From assembly GCA_050251735.1 (NCBI GenBank), contig JBFWMF010000014.1, forward strand, positions 26,778 to 90,777: 64,000 bases of DNA. Direction: 5' to 3'. Shown here piece after piece: positions 25,287 to 33,275 of this stretch; position 1 is the first letter of the stretch; each line of letters opens with the position of its first letter. A program made the position numbers and the translations under genes. The notes beneath the pieces are model-generated. The model was not told the DNA's origin. It saw nothing but the letters and a program-made list of their open reading frames with translations, and did not search any database. This DNA comes from Desulfitobacterium sp050251735. GTDB taxonomy: Bacteria; Bacillota; Desulfitobacteriia; Desulfitobacteriales; Desulfitobacteriaceae.

Positions 25287-25403
25287 ATGGCAAAAGTGGA
25301 GAGTGTTCCAATTAAAATACAGTTTACTGTAGACTCACCCTTTAAAATCACGGCAATAATCATTCAATTTCTGGTTATAATTTTAATCATTATTTGCAGT
25401 TGA
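25287..25403 (+). CDS. 38-residue single-span membrane microprotein
   Basis: ATG 25287 lies seven bases after AAGGAG. The frame encodes a short polar start (MAKVESVPIKIQFTVD), then ITAIIIQFLVIILIIICS, a single hydrophobic helix reaching the C-terminus, before TGA at 25401-25403. It is too short for standard ORF calling. It lies alone between the divergent Crp gene and the convergent comFB gene. Function unknown; the ribosome binding site and membrane-helix composition are the evidence. Confidence 0.45.
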   Translation: MAKVESVPIKIQFTVDSPFKITAIIIQFLVIILIIICS

Positions 25404-25428
25404 TTTTGGATTGGGTAGTCTGAATTGA

Positions 25429-25698
25429 TTATGAATGGGAGGGTGTCTCGGCAACGCGCTGGGCAGCATTAACAATAGCGGAAATAACCCGAGCTTTATC
25501 GGGCAAGGATTCCGCCTCCCATTGGGTTAGTATTTCCCCACGGAGAGAAACATAGTATCTGCTGGGTAACTGGTTTAAGGAAAGAGCTGCTATGTCGGCT
25601 TGACAACGATCGCATGAGCATGGTAATTGATATTTTTCCATATACTCTTTTAAAACATGATGTACCACACTTTCGGTGCGGTTTTTTAATTCATACAT
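25429..25698 (-). CDS. ComFB-family protein
   Basis: An 89-residue late-competence ComFB domain protein. Typical features are VHHVLKEYMEKY near 12-23, the CSCDRCQADIAALSLNQLPSRYY stretch (key Cys 27, 29, 32; then DIAALSLNQLPSRYYV), and a short C-terminal helix. In B. subtilis comFB lies in the comF operon but has little effect on transformation; free-standing copies are common in clostridia and cyanobacteria, where some bind cyclic dinucleotides. Probable Zn binding by the Cys group. Confidence 0.85.
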   Translation of the reverse strand: MYELKNRTESVVHHVLKEYMEKYQLPCSCDRCQADIAALSLNQLPSRYYVSLRGEILTQWEAESLPDKARVISAIVNAAQRVAETPSHS

Positions 25699-25767
25699 GA
25701 CTCTGCCTCCTCTAAAGATACTATCCTATCTTCATAATAGTGGGAATTTGTCGGATGCACAAGAGAA

Positions 25768-25781
25768 TTAATTTAAATTAT
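25768..25781. promoter_or_regulatory. CprK/FNR-like palindrome
   Basis: TTAAT-TTAA-ATTAT matches the dehalobox TTAAT-N4-ATTAA of CprK-type Crp/Fnr regulators in 9 of 10 positions. A Crp/Fnr gene is 640 bp away. AT-rich sequence makes chance matches likely. Confidence 0.2.
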
Positions 25782-25879
25782 AACTCTCTGTCTGCAAAGT
25801 TGCTTTTTCTGAGGAGGAAATAATATTAAAATGAATATATACTTAATTTTAGTGGAAAACATCACTGGGCGTTTAAAAA

Positions 25880-26338
25880 GTGAGGGAAAGAAGCATTGAC
25901 AACGAGGAAGTGCTGTGGCACCGTAAACCCGAGCCCACTATAAAATTTGATCGTCCTTCCTCCTTGGCAAAGGTGATTATCTGCAAGGCTTACACAGGTA
26001 TGAACGAACGGCTCTTAGAGTGTATGGTGGACTCTCAAGTTGAGGGAGTTGTAATCGAGGCTTTCGGCCGAGGAAATGTACCTCCGGAAGTCGTTCCGGC
26101 CCTCAAAAGAATTACCGCCCGCAATATACCCACGGTGGTAACCTCTCGTTGCTTGTTTGGGCGAACTGCCCCCATCTATGGTTACCCTGGTGGTGGAGCT
26201 AATCTTTAAGAGCATGGCGCCTTATTTGCCGGAGATCTTTCTACAGAGAAAGTGCGTTTGCTTCTCGGCATCGCCTTAAGGTCCGGAGTCACTCAGGATG
26301 ACCTGCGAGAAATTCTCAGCAGCGGTGGCGTAAAGTAG
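25880..26338 (+). pseudogene. Decayed L-asparaginase (C-terminal domain only, internal stop)
   Basis: The frame from 25880 reads like the C-terminal domain of a type I L-asparaginase: WHRKPEPTIKFD, KAYTGMNERLLE, GVVIEAFGRGNVPPEV, TSRCLFGRTAPIYGYPGGGANL. It is then interrupted by TAA at 26207-26209 but continues in frame as EHGALFAGDLSTEKVRLLLG up to TAG 26336-26338. The whole N-terminal catalytic domain is missing upstream. Both the 5' truncation and the nonsense codon indicate a dead gene. The clean continuation past the stop means the stop is recent or a read error; the missing N-terminal domain is not explained by an error. Confidence 0.8.
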
Positions 26339-26411
26339 ACAAGCAAAGAATAATCCATTACAATCCTAAGGGAGGAATGTAATGGAAGCCTAGAAAGCGA
26401 GGGTTTTATTG

Positions 26412-27137
26412 ATGGATTTTTCCGGTAAGGATAAAGCAACCTATGTTCAAGATACGTTTAACTCAATTGCCAAGCGTTATGATCTGATGAATAGCTTGAT
26501 GAGTTTTGGTTTAGATAAAGGATGGCGAAGAAAAGCAGTTCAAACTGTTGAAGCAAAGCCTGGCATGAATATGGTTGATATCTGTTGTGGGACAGCACAG
26601 CTCTCCTTAGAGCTAGCCATGACAGTTGGGGAGCAGGGACATGTAACAGGATTGGATTTCTCAGAAAATATGCTAGGCAAAGCCAAGGAGAATTTGGCGA
26701 ATTCACCCTATCGGGCAATTATCGAACTTAAGCAGGGAGATGCCATGAACTTGCCCTTTGCGGATAACTCCTTTGACGGAGCAACCGTGGGCTGGGGGCT
26801 TAGAAACCTTCCCGATTTGGAAAAAGGGGTTCGAGAGATGGTCCGTATCGTTAAGCCGGGCAGTATGGTTGTATCATTAGACATGGCTAAGCCGACAATG
26901 CCTGGTTTTAAGCAAGGATATTGGCTCTATTTTAATAAACTGGTTCCTTTAATGGGGAAAATTTGGGCTGGGAAGGCAAAGGCCTATCAGTATCTTCATG
27001 ACTCGGCAGTAGAATTTCCCGCTCAACAAGAACTAGCACGTATCTTTGCTCGTAATGGTTTAACGGATACTCGCTACATTAATCTTGCCGGTGGGGTTGT
27101 GGCGATCGTCTGTGGTCGCAAGCCTAAGAATAAATAA
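26412..27137 (+). CDS. menG: Demethylmenaquinone methyltransferase
   Basis: A 241-residue class I SAM methyltransferase of the UbiE/MenG family, which performs the last methylation of menaquinone. N-terminal FNSIAKRYDLMNSLMSFGLDKGWR is diagnostic (key stretch AKRYDLMNSLMSFG), followed by SAM motif I VDICCGTAQLSLEL near 60, LDFSENML near 85, and ATVGWGLRNLPD near 125. ATG 26412 is eight bases after GCGAGGG; TTG 26409 is possible. Menaquinone would be the membrane carrier for anaerobic respiration. The next two genes follow closely and are probably in the same operon. Confidence 0.9.
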   Translation: MDFSGKDKATYVQDTFNSIAKRYDLMNSLMSFGLDKGWRRKAVQTVEAKPGMNMVDICCGTAQLSLELAMTVGEQGHVTGLDFSENMLGKAKENLANSPYRAIIELKQGDAMNLPFADNSFDGATVGWGLRNLPDLEKGVREMVRIVKPGSMVVSLDMAKPTMPGFKQGYWLYFNKLVPLMGKIWAGKAKAYQYLHDSAVEFPAQQELARIFARNGLTDTRYINLAGGVVAIVCGRKPKNK

Positions 27138-27158
27138 TGAAAGACATGAGGTGATGAG

Positions 27159-27554
27159 ATGGGAGAATTAACTCTCGGTGCAAAGGGAAGGGCGGAAAAG
27201 CTGGTTGATCAAACCAACACTGCAAAAACAATGGGTAGCGGCTCGTTGGATGTATTTGCTACACCTGCTTTAGTTGCTATGATGGAGGAAGCAGCTGTGA
27301 ATGCGTTAACCTTAGAGGACGGACAAAGCAGTGTAGGGGTCGCGCTTGACATTAAGCATACTGCAGCAACCCCTCTTGATACGAAAGTCTGGGCTGTAGC
27401 TGAGTTGATAGAGATTGACCGTCGCCGTTTAGTCTTTAAATTAGAAGCCTTCGATGAGAAAGAACTTATCGGGACAGGAGTTCACGAACGATTCTTGATC
27501 GATGCCGAGAAATTCATGAGTAAAGCATTGTTAAAACGTAGTGAACAGGAGTAA
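27159..27554 (+). CDS. Hotdog-fold thioesterase
   Basis: A 131-residue thioesterase-superfamily protein resembling the fluoroacetyl-CoA thioesterase (FlK) branch. Typical features: SLDVFATPALVAMMEEAAVNAL near 29-50 (key FATPALVAMMEEAA) with the catalytic Glu, then SSVGVALDIKHTAATPLDTKV, and a terminal GTGVHERFLID. The substrate is probably a small acyl-CoA. ATG 27159 follows GAGGTGATG. Its stop overlaps the yigZ-like start by one base. Confidence 0.8.
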   Translation: MGELTLGAKGRAEKLVDQTNTAKTMGSGSLDVFATPALVAMMEEAAVNALTLEDGQSSVGVALDIKHTAATPLDTKVWAVAELIEIDRRRLVFKLEAFDEKELIGTGVHERFLIDAEKFMSKALLKRSEQE

Positions 27555-28186
27555 TGGCTGTGGAAAGCTATGATACAGTGTTAAGTGCATCGGCATGGGA
27601 GCAAGTCATTGAAAAATCGCGTTTTATTAGTCTTGTGTTTCCAGTCACCAATACGGAGGAAGTGGAGCAAAGACTTCAGGAGGTTCGCAAGGATTATCCC
27701 AATGCTCGACATTATGTCTATGCCTATCGTCTCTATCAAGGTCAACTAGAAAAGTCCACCGATGATGGTGAGCCACAAGGAACAGGTGGAAGACCCATCC
27801 TCGATGTGCTTCAATATCGACAGTTATGGGATGTCCTTCTGGTGGTTATTCGATATTTTGGGGGGATTCTTCTCGGTACGGGTGGGCTAAGCCGAGCCTA
27901 TGGCGGCACAGCACGTCAGTTGATGGATCAAGCATCAGTGGGGAGGCTTGTTCCTCATCAGATTTATGAAATCGAAGCAGGTTATGAGTGGTATGAGCCG
28001 TTAAAATACTGGTTAAAACAGTATTCTTGGTCAACCGCTAACGAGGAATTCCTTGCGCTTGTAAAATTTCAAGTGTATATTCCTTGGGCGGATAGAGAAC
28101 AATTCTTAGACTGGTTGACTGATTTTACTGAACGAAAAGTTGTTCCACGGGAGATAGAAGTTACTTTATGTGCTGAACATGAATAA
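27554..28186 (+). CDS. YigZ/IMPACT-family protein
   Basis: A 210-residue YigZ (UPF0029) protein. The diagnostic block is NARHYVYAYRL near 49-59, DDGEPQGTGGRPIL near 71-84 and RYFGGILLGTGGLSRAYGG near 101-119; a short C-terminal ferredoxin-like domain follows. Eukaryotic IMPACT relatives regulate translation stress kinases; the bacterial role is unclear. TAATG overlap with the thioesterase gene shows translational coupling. Confidence 0.88.
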   Translation: MAVESYDTVLSASAWEQVIEKSRFISLVFPVTNTEEVEQRLQEVRKDYPNARHYVYAYRLYQGQLEKSTDDGEPQGTGGRPILDVLQYRQLWDVLLVVIRYFGGILLGTGGLSRAYGGTARQLMDQASVGRLVPHQIYEIEAGYEWYEPLKYWLKQYSWSTANEEFLALVKFQVYIPWADREQFLDWLTDFTERKVVPREIEVTLCAEHE

Positions 28187-28194
28187 TAAGATGA

Positions 28195-28225
28195 AAGACC
28201 CAGCTAAGGCGGGGTCTTCTATATT
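28195..28225 (+). terminator. Intrinsic terminator
   Basis: AAGACCC (28195-28201) pairs with GGGTCTT (28212-28218), followed by CTATATTT; short but well placed after the yigZ-like gene. Confidence 0.6.
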
Positions 28226-28281
28226 TAGATGGAGGCTAATTTGGTGGAAAAGTCAGAGTATTTTTAATATAAGAAAAAAAG

Positions 28282-28342
28282 AACTTTCACTTGCGTGTGC
28301 TTTTATTTTCACATATAATATGAATAAAGGTAAGTGAAAGTT
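28282..28342 (+). promoter_or_regulatory. Promoter flanked by perfect 11-bp inverted repeats
   Basis: AACTTTCACTT (28282-28292) and AAGTGAAAGTT (28332-28342) are exact reverse complements 39 bp apart. Between them lies TTGCGT (28291-28296), 17 bases, TATAAT (28314-28319). The left arm overlaps the -35 and the right arm covers the expected start point, the layout of a two-site repressor. Confidence 0.6.
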
Positions 28343-28407
28343 ATTGCTTGAAATGATATATAGCATCGTGTCACTACTTATAGACTAGGACGAAGGGGGT
28401 AGATGTT

Positions 28408-28566
28408 ATGTTAGCTTGGATCGCAATGATTATTCTGGGGATCTTTTTGGTTAGTTGCGGAATCGCTGTGTGCGCTTCATGTCGCCAAATTTTCTCTGTT
28501 AGCTTCAATTCCTTTAACACTCCTAAAGGAACAAGAAGTAAAGCCACTAGACCTTCCCACGCGTAG
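28408..28566 (+). CDS. 52-residue membrane microprotein
   Basis: ATG 28408 follows GAAGGGGGT. The frame encodes an N-terminal hydrophobic helix with two cysteines (LAWIAMIILGIFLVSCGIAV, residues 2-21), then CASCRQIFS and a basic Ser/Thr-rich tail ending in TAG 28564-28566. The gene has its own promoter between inverted repeats and its own terminator, so it is a monocistronic regulated unit. Family unknown. Confidence 0.6.
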   Translation: MLAWIAMIILGIFLVSCGIAVCASCRQIFSVSFNSFNTPKGTRSKATRPSHA

Positions 28567-28590
28567 ATATCAAGTAAATTAGAGATATAG

Positions 28591-28621
28591 AGACTGCTCA
28601 GTATAGGAGCAGTCTTTTTTC
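28591..28621 (+). terminator. Intrinsic terminator
   Basis: AGACTGCTC (28591-28599) pairs with GAGCAGTCT (28607-28615) and is followed by TTTTTT. Confidence 0.85.
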
Positions 28622-28687
28622 ATGCTTTCATTCCCTTGTATACTTCCATGATTGAAGTGGCAGATTAAGGGGATGAGGGGGATAATC

Positions 28688-30082
28688 ATGTTTAGTATAG
28701 CGCATTGGGTGTTTCTTTTCTTTATCTTGATTATTATCTTTGCTTTGTTCTTCCGTAAGCTTCCTTTATTACCTGCCACGATCGGCTTATTTGGAGTGGG
28801 AATTGCCCAAAGTGGTAATGGGATTGAAGCGGTGCAGATATCCTTTCGGGCAATAATTCTTGCTACGGATAACCTGCTCGGAGTTATTGTGCTGATTGGA
28901 CTTATCGTAGCGCTAACCAAGCTGCTCCAAGAGTCGGGAGCAGATCAAATCTTAGTGCGTCCTTTGATGAGAATTAAATCTATAAGTGTAGCTTATTGGT
29001 CAATTGGGCTTGCCATGTGGATATTGACTTTATTGATCTGGCCGACTCCAGCGTTGACTCTTCTAGGAGCGGCAGTTATACCTTCTTTGGGGCGGGCGGG
29101 AATCCATCCTATCCCTCTCGCGGTCAGTTTAGCGGTTTTTGGAAAGGGAATAGGATTATCGGGGGATTTCGTTATCCAAGGGGCGCCTTCATTGATAAGC
29201 AAAGCCACAGGGATTCCTATTGCCGTGATTCTCTCTGCCTCGTTTCCTGTAGTTATGTTGAGCGGTAGTTGTGGTGCTTTAATTGGTTATCTAGCACTAA
29301 AGCTGTTTTTAAATAAAGAAGAAAGGCCAAAAAAACTAATGGATGGAGGGCAAAGAGGCAATCAAGGAATAGAAAGAGAGGATAAAAAGGTCACTCAACA
29401 GGGGTCATCCCCCAAGAGAAACCATTGGATAGCAGGTATTATAGGCTTGAGCTATCTAGGCACTGTAATCACCATTCTAATGTACAAAATTCGTGGGGAT
29501 GAAGCTAGTGGATTGATTGGCGGAGTGACCTTATTAATCCTTTGTCTATGTACAGTACTTACTGAAAAGAAAAGAGCCTTCGCTCAATTTATTGTTTACG
29601 TTAAGGAAGGAATGCGTTATGCTATGGGAGTATTTACACCCATAGTCATGATGTCCAGCTTTTTTTTTCTAGGGACGATGGCCGGTTACGAGCAGGTTTT
29701 TTTGCTGGATGGGCCAGGCTATTTTTATGATTATTCTGTTCTCCTTTCCGAATTACTTCCGCTTACGAAGTGGACGGTGTCGGCGCTTATTGTGTTTATA
29801 GCCATTCTCGGTTCACTAGATGGTTCTGGCTTCTCGTGCTTACCTTTAGTGGGGGGGATTGCGGTTGCTCTAAGCCAGGTTTCTCAATTGCCGGCGGTTC
29901 CTTTAGCAGTCTTGGGCCAGGTGGTCGGGATATGGACCGGAGCAGCTTTAATACCTTGGGGGTTTGTAGCTGTGACATCTGCCGTGGCAGGGGTTGAGGT
30001 TCATAGCATAATGAAATATACAATACCTGCCTACCTGGCAGCTGTTATTTGTGCCTTTGGGTGGACTTTACTGCAGCTATGA
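28688..30082 (+). CDS. Multi-pass permease, ion-transporter-like
   Basis: A 464-residue integral membrane protein with about 11-12 hydrophobic segments in two halves, separated by a charged cytoplasmic loop around residues 210-250 (QRGNQGIEREDKK). Gly/Pro-containing stretches such as IWPTPALTLLGAAVIPSLGRAG and LGSLDGSGFSCLPLVGG occur at equivalent places in each half, as in ion-transporter superfamily carriers (GntP/DcuC-like). I cannot name the family or substrate. ATG 28688 follows GAGGGGGA; the longer TTG start at 28652 is rejected. Confidence 0.65.
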   Translation: MFSIAHWVFLFFILIIIFALFFRKLPLLPATIGLFGVGIAQSGNGIEAVQISFRAIILATDNLLGVIVLIGLIVALTKLLQESGADQILVRPLMRIKSISVAYWSIGLAMWILTLLIWPTPALTLLGAAVIPSLGRAGIHPIPLAVSLAVFGKGIGLSGDFVIQGAPSLISKATGIPIAVILSASFPVVMLSGSCGALIGYLALKLFLNKEERPKKLMDGGQRGNQGIEREDKKVTQQGSSPKRNHWIAGIIGLSYLGTVITILMYKIRGDEASGLIGGVTLLILCLCTVLTEKKRAFAQFIVYVKEGMRYAMGVFTPIVMMSSFFFLGTMAGYEQVFLLDGPGYFYDYSVLLSELLPLTKWTVSALIVFIAILGSLDGSGFSCLPLVGGIAVALSQVSQLPAVPLAVLGQVVGIWTGAALIPWGFVAVTSAVAGVEVHSIMKYTIPAYLAAVICAFGWTLLQL

Positions 30083-30192
30083 TACGGTAATTCATAGAAA
30101 GAGAAGGAGAAACTTGGTTTGTGTCGAATATACGAGATAGTCAAAGATAATAAGGGGGGGAGCGTAAGATTTCGTTATATTGGATAACTGTA

Positions 30193-31212
30193 ATGATAGT
30201 CAGTGCTCCTTTTATATTTATGGTACTTCGGATCGCTGATCGAGCGAAGTCGAAGAAGGGCGAGGTTGTATTTGCGTCCTTGTCAATGATTATCTTTGCC
30301 CAAATTTTCCCTTATGCACTACGCCAAGGAAGAATTCTACTTTGGATATTTGGTGTTTGTGGGTTCCTTCTTTTAGCCATGGTAATAATGGCTGCCAGGA
30401 ACCGGGCAAATGACATTAATGAAGAGGATACCAACTCGGATCAAACAGAAGTCATTAATTTTAAGGAATCGGAAGAAACTCAATTTGTGACGGATCCGGC
30501 GGTTGTACTCATAGAGGCTCAACACCGGATAGATTTAGAGGCAGTGGATTTTGATTTTACAGCTGAGATTATTGTAGATGATTTGTTCGATGCTACGAAT
30601 TGTGAAGAATCTACGGAACCAGATGAAGAAACGGAGACAACTGAACTAGAAGAGTTGGTAGAGCCGGTAGGGTCAGCAGAATCGGTAGAGCCGGTAGAGC
30701 CGGTAGAATCGGTAGAGCCGGTAGAGTCAGTAGAATCGGAAGAGCCAGTAGAGTCGGTAGAGCTAGCCGAATCGATAGAATGGGTAGAACCAGAACAACC
30801 AGTTGAACCAACTGAAGTAATTGATCTTGAAGAATATAGTGAGCCTATAGAACCCATGGCTCCCACATCGCCATTGATTACTTCCTTCAAGCACGCTGAA
30901 GAATTCAGCATCGAGGAACTTATTGATAGAGGGTTCCAGGCGAAGGAACAGGGACGTTTTCACCTTGCAGCTGAATGGTTTATTTTGGCCTTAGAACAAA
31001 AGCCATCTTATGATATTGCTTTTTACTTAATTGTGGAAATTTGTGAACACTGGAGGAATGGTTCCTCAATATATGATGCGTTGGATAAGGTTACTCCTTA
31101 TCTCAATGAATATATTCAAAATGCGCCTCCTGAGTGGGGTATTAAACTCGTGAAATGGCTGGAAGCGGAAAACCTGCCAATTCCAAGGGATATTTTAGGA
31201 AGGAATGATTAA
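30193..31212 (+). CDS. Membrane protein with acidic tripeptide repeats and TPR-like tail
   Basis: At least 339 residues. Two N-terminal TM helices (about 1-15 and 40-70) are followed by an acidic region dominated by a 9-bp/3-residue repeat (VEP/VES, residues about 155-210), then a TPR-like C-terminal domain (GFQAKEQGRFHLAAEWFILA). ATG 30193 has no ribosome binding site. AAGGGGGGGAG at 30152-30162 instead points to position 30169, where the in-frame codon is ATT, giving eight more residues and a complete first helix; the true start is therefore uncertain. It overlaps or abuts the PRC-barrel gene downstream. Confidence 0.7.
   Translation: MIVSAPFIFMVLRIADRAKSKKGEVVFASLSMIIFAQIFPYALRQGRILLWIFGVCGFLLLAMVIMAARNRANDINEEDTNSDQTEVINFKESEETQFVTDPAVVLIEAQHRIDLEAVDFDFTAEIIVDDLFDATNCEESTEPDEETETTELEELVEPVGSAESVEPVEPVESVEPVESVESEEPVESVELAESIEWVEPEQPVEPTEVIDLEEYSEPIEPMAPTSPLITSFKHAEEFSIEELIDRGFQAKEQGRFHLAAEWFILALEQKPSYDIAFYLIVEICEHWRNGSSIYDALDKVTPYLNEYIQNAPPEWGIKLVKWLEAENLPIPRDILGRND
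30658..30816 (+). repeat. 9-bp imperfect tandem repeat in coding sequence
   Basis: Units such as GTAGAGCCG and GTAGAATCG are repeated about fifteen times in frame, encoding Val-Glu-Pro/Ser. Such tracts expand and contract without frameshift. Confidence 0.85.
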
Positions 31213-31216
31213 TGAG

Positions 31217-31993
31217 ATGAAGGCAAGTGCAGAAATCAAAGGTTTGCGTATTATTAGCATATCAGAAGGAACACAAGTGGGAGTGGTAAAAGACTATATT
31301 CTTAATCCTCAAAAGGGGAGCTTAGAGTTTTTTGTGGTGGACCAGCCCACAGATTATTTTGGTGCTAAAGTGATTTCCTTTGCTGATATTATTGGATTAG
31401 GAGAGTTTGCTCTGACCGTTCCTAACCCTGATGTAATTCAAAACGTTGCTAATAGTAACGAAGCGCAAGAATTGATACAGCAAGGTGTCCAAGTCATCGG
31501 CACAAAAGTATTGACAAAAAAAGGTGCATTGATCGGTGAAGTTAAAGAGATTCTCATCGACGAACAGACCGGAAAAATTGCGCAATGTGCAATTACAGAT
31601 AATAATGGTGAAGGTCATCAAGTCAATGGAGAACAAATCATTACTTATGGTAAAGAGCTCCTAATTATTGAAGTGGATCCACGGGATACTGTGACAGAAG
31701 TTGTTGGTCAAGCTGTAAGCGGTAGAATTGAAGTGGTAGAACCAAAGGTTAGCGAAGCTACTCCAGTAGTTGCTGAAGAAGATTTAGTTAGTCAACAAAA
31801 TGAAGCTGCGGAGTTCAATCTTTTTGAACAACGTCAATTGCAATATTTTGTTGGTAAGACTGTAGTTCAAGATGTTGAATTGGATAATGGCGAAAAGTTA
31901 CTTGCGGGTGAGCCGATGACTGAAGCAACAATTCGTCAGATTACTACACGGAGTAAGCTAATGGAAATTACTTCTTTACTTCAAAAGAACTAA
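31217..31993 (+). CDS. PRC-barrel domain protein
   Basis: A 258-residue protein with two PRC-barrel-like domains: IKGLRIISISEGTQVGVVKDYILNP (opening IKGLRIISI, residues about 7-30) and VIGTKVLTKKGALIGEVKEILID near 95-117. A charged linker and a short C-terminal helix (QLQYFVGKTVVQDVELDNGEKL) follow. PRC barrels are small beta-barrels that bind RNA or membrane-complex partners. AGGAAGGA precedes both ATG 31205 (no spacing) and ATG 31217 (12 bases), so 31217 is preferred. It probably forms an operon with the repeat protein before and the VanW gene after. Confidence 0.75.
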   Translation: MKASAEIKGLRIISISEGTQVGVVKDYILNPQKGSLEFFVVDQPTDYFGAKVISFADIIGLGEFALTVPNPDVIQNVANSNEAQELIQQGVQVIGTKVLTKKGALIGEVKEILIDEQTGKIAQCAITDNNGEGHQVNGEQIITYGKELLIIEVDPRDTVTEVVGQAVSGRIEVVEPKVSEATPVVAEEDLVSQQNEAAEFNLFEQRQLQYFVGKTVVQDVELDNGEKLLAGEPMTEATIRQITTRSKLMEITSLLQKN

Positions 31994-32005
31994 GTTGGCT
32001 GAACT

Positions 32006-33136
32006 ATGTTAAGAAGGAAAACGTGGGGACTTCTTTTTGCTATTCTATTTAGTCAGCTCCTCATTTCCATTCTGGTTGGAGCTTCAGTTACTTATGGGGC
32101 TGGTTATGCTAAAGCACCAGATGGACTGGTTATTTGGGGCAAAGATATTAGTGGTATGGCTCTAGAAGAAGCGTATAATGTCCTTATTGAGGAAATCCCA
32201 AAAGCAGTGATCCACGATCAAAATCTTTACCCATTAGAGCTTACTCAAACCTATCAAAATCTGCACGATTATTTGACACGTCAATACGCAATTTCAACGG
32301 GTAACTTCGTCACTGATTCCTTCGAGTATTTGCGTAGAATGACTTTATCATCTCCTTCGCCCCAAAAACTCAATGAGGAAGAGATGGTTTCTCAATTGAT
32401 GACAATTGCCCAAAGCATTGATCAAGCGGGAAAGGCTGCTAAAGTTTATTATGGAGATGGTTCAGTAGTACTAGAGCAAGGTAGCGCCGGAGTGCGTGTT
32501 AATGTTGAAGAATCTTGGGAACAATTGCAACAAGGCAGCGGTTTAGAGCCAGTCCCGTTAGTCACCGAGGTTGTAGAAGTTCATCCTACAACAGCGGAAT
32601 TGGAGATAGTTAAGAGTCCTTTAGGTGATTATACGACATATTATGACCCGTATTTTTATGAGCGTGTAAACAATGTCCGACTTGCGGCGGAGGCAATAGA
32701 TGGGTTCCTACTTCCTCCTGGTGGAGAGTTTTCTTTTAATGATGTAGTGGGTGAACGGGATTCCGAGCGAGGATATTTACCAGCCTATGTTTTTATGGGC
32801 AATCAAGTCGGTATCGATGATGGCGGAGGGATCTGCCAGGATTCTACAACCCTCTATCAGGCCGTCAAACAGGCTAATCTACAGGTCATAGAAAGACATA
32901 CTCATTCTTTACCGGTTTCCTATGTGCCTTTAAAAGAGGATGCTACTGTTGCTTACGGAGTACTAGATTTTCGCTTTCGAAATTCGACACAAGGTTATTT
33001 GCTCATAAGTGCTACTACAGGTAAAAACTGGATTAGAGTAAGGGTCTTTGGTCAATCTGATTCGAGGCATCCCTTGCTTAAAGCACCCGATGGCTATCCA
33101 GTAAAGCCTGAAAATTGGTTAAGTGATCCTAAATAG
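32006..33136 (+). CDS. VanW-family extracytoplasmic protein
   Basis: A 376-residue protein with an N-terminal signal anchor (LLFAILFSQLLISILVGASV, about 10-29), a peptidoglycan-binding-4-like segment and a C-terminal VanW domain: YERVNNVRLAAEAIDGFLLPPG near 212-233 (key NVRLAA), then GGEFSFNDVVGERDSERGY and DDGGGICQDSTTLYQAVKQA near 272-291. VanW proteins occur in vancomycin-resistance clusters and widely in Firmicutes with unclear wall-related function. It follows the PRC-barrel gene by 12 bp. The ribosome binding site is weak. Confidence 0.85.
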   Translation: MLRRKTWGLLFAILFSQLLISILVGASVTYGAGYAKAPDGLVIWGKDISGMALEEAYNVLIEEIPKAVIHDQNLYPLELTQTYQNLHDYLTRQYAISTGNFVTDSFEYLRRMTLSSPSPQKLNEEEMVSQLMTIAQSIDQAGKAAKVYYGDGSVVLEQGSAGVRVNVEESWEQLQQGSGLEPVPLVTEVVEVHPTTAELEIVKSPLGDYTTYYDPYFYERVNNVRLAAEAIDGFLLPPGGEFSFNDVVGERDSERGYLPAYVFMGNQVGIDDGGGICQDSTTLYQAVKQANLQVIERHTHSLPVSYVPLKEDATVAYGVLDFRFRNSTQGYLLISATTGKNWIRVRVFGQSDSRHPLLKAPDGYPVKPENWLSDPK

Positions 33137-33138
33137 TT

Positions 33139-33170
33139 AAAAGCCGCCCATGGAGCGGCTTTTAGTTTTA
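33139..33170 (+). terminator. Intrinsic terminator
   Basis: AAAAGCCGC (33139-33147) pairs with GCGGCTTTT (33155-33163), followed by AGTTTTA. Confidence 0.8.
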
Positions 33171-33275
33171 GGTATTTGATTTATTTTTTTGCGGATAGGA
33201 CCAAAGATGGATTTAAAAAGAAACTTTAATAGTGTAGGATGAATAATAATATGTTTTTCAAAAGGGGGGGACTTG

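Noticed and set aside
26382..26393. Three-codon leader peptide (ATG GAA GCC TAG) behind GGGAGG before menG
   Set aside because: The ribosome binding site is good, but three codons without any attenuator structure are not enough to claim a leader peptide.
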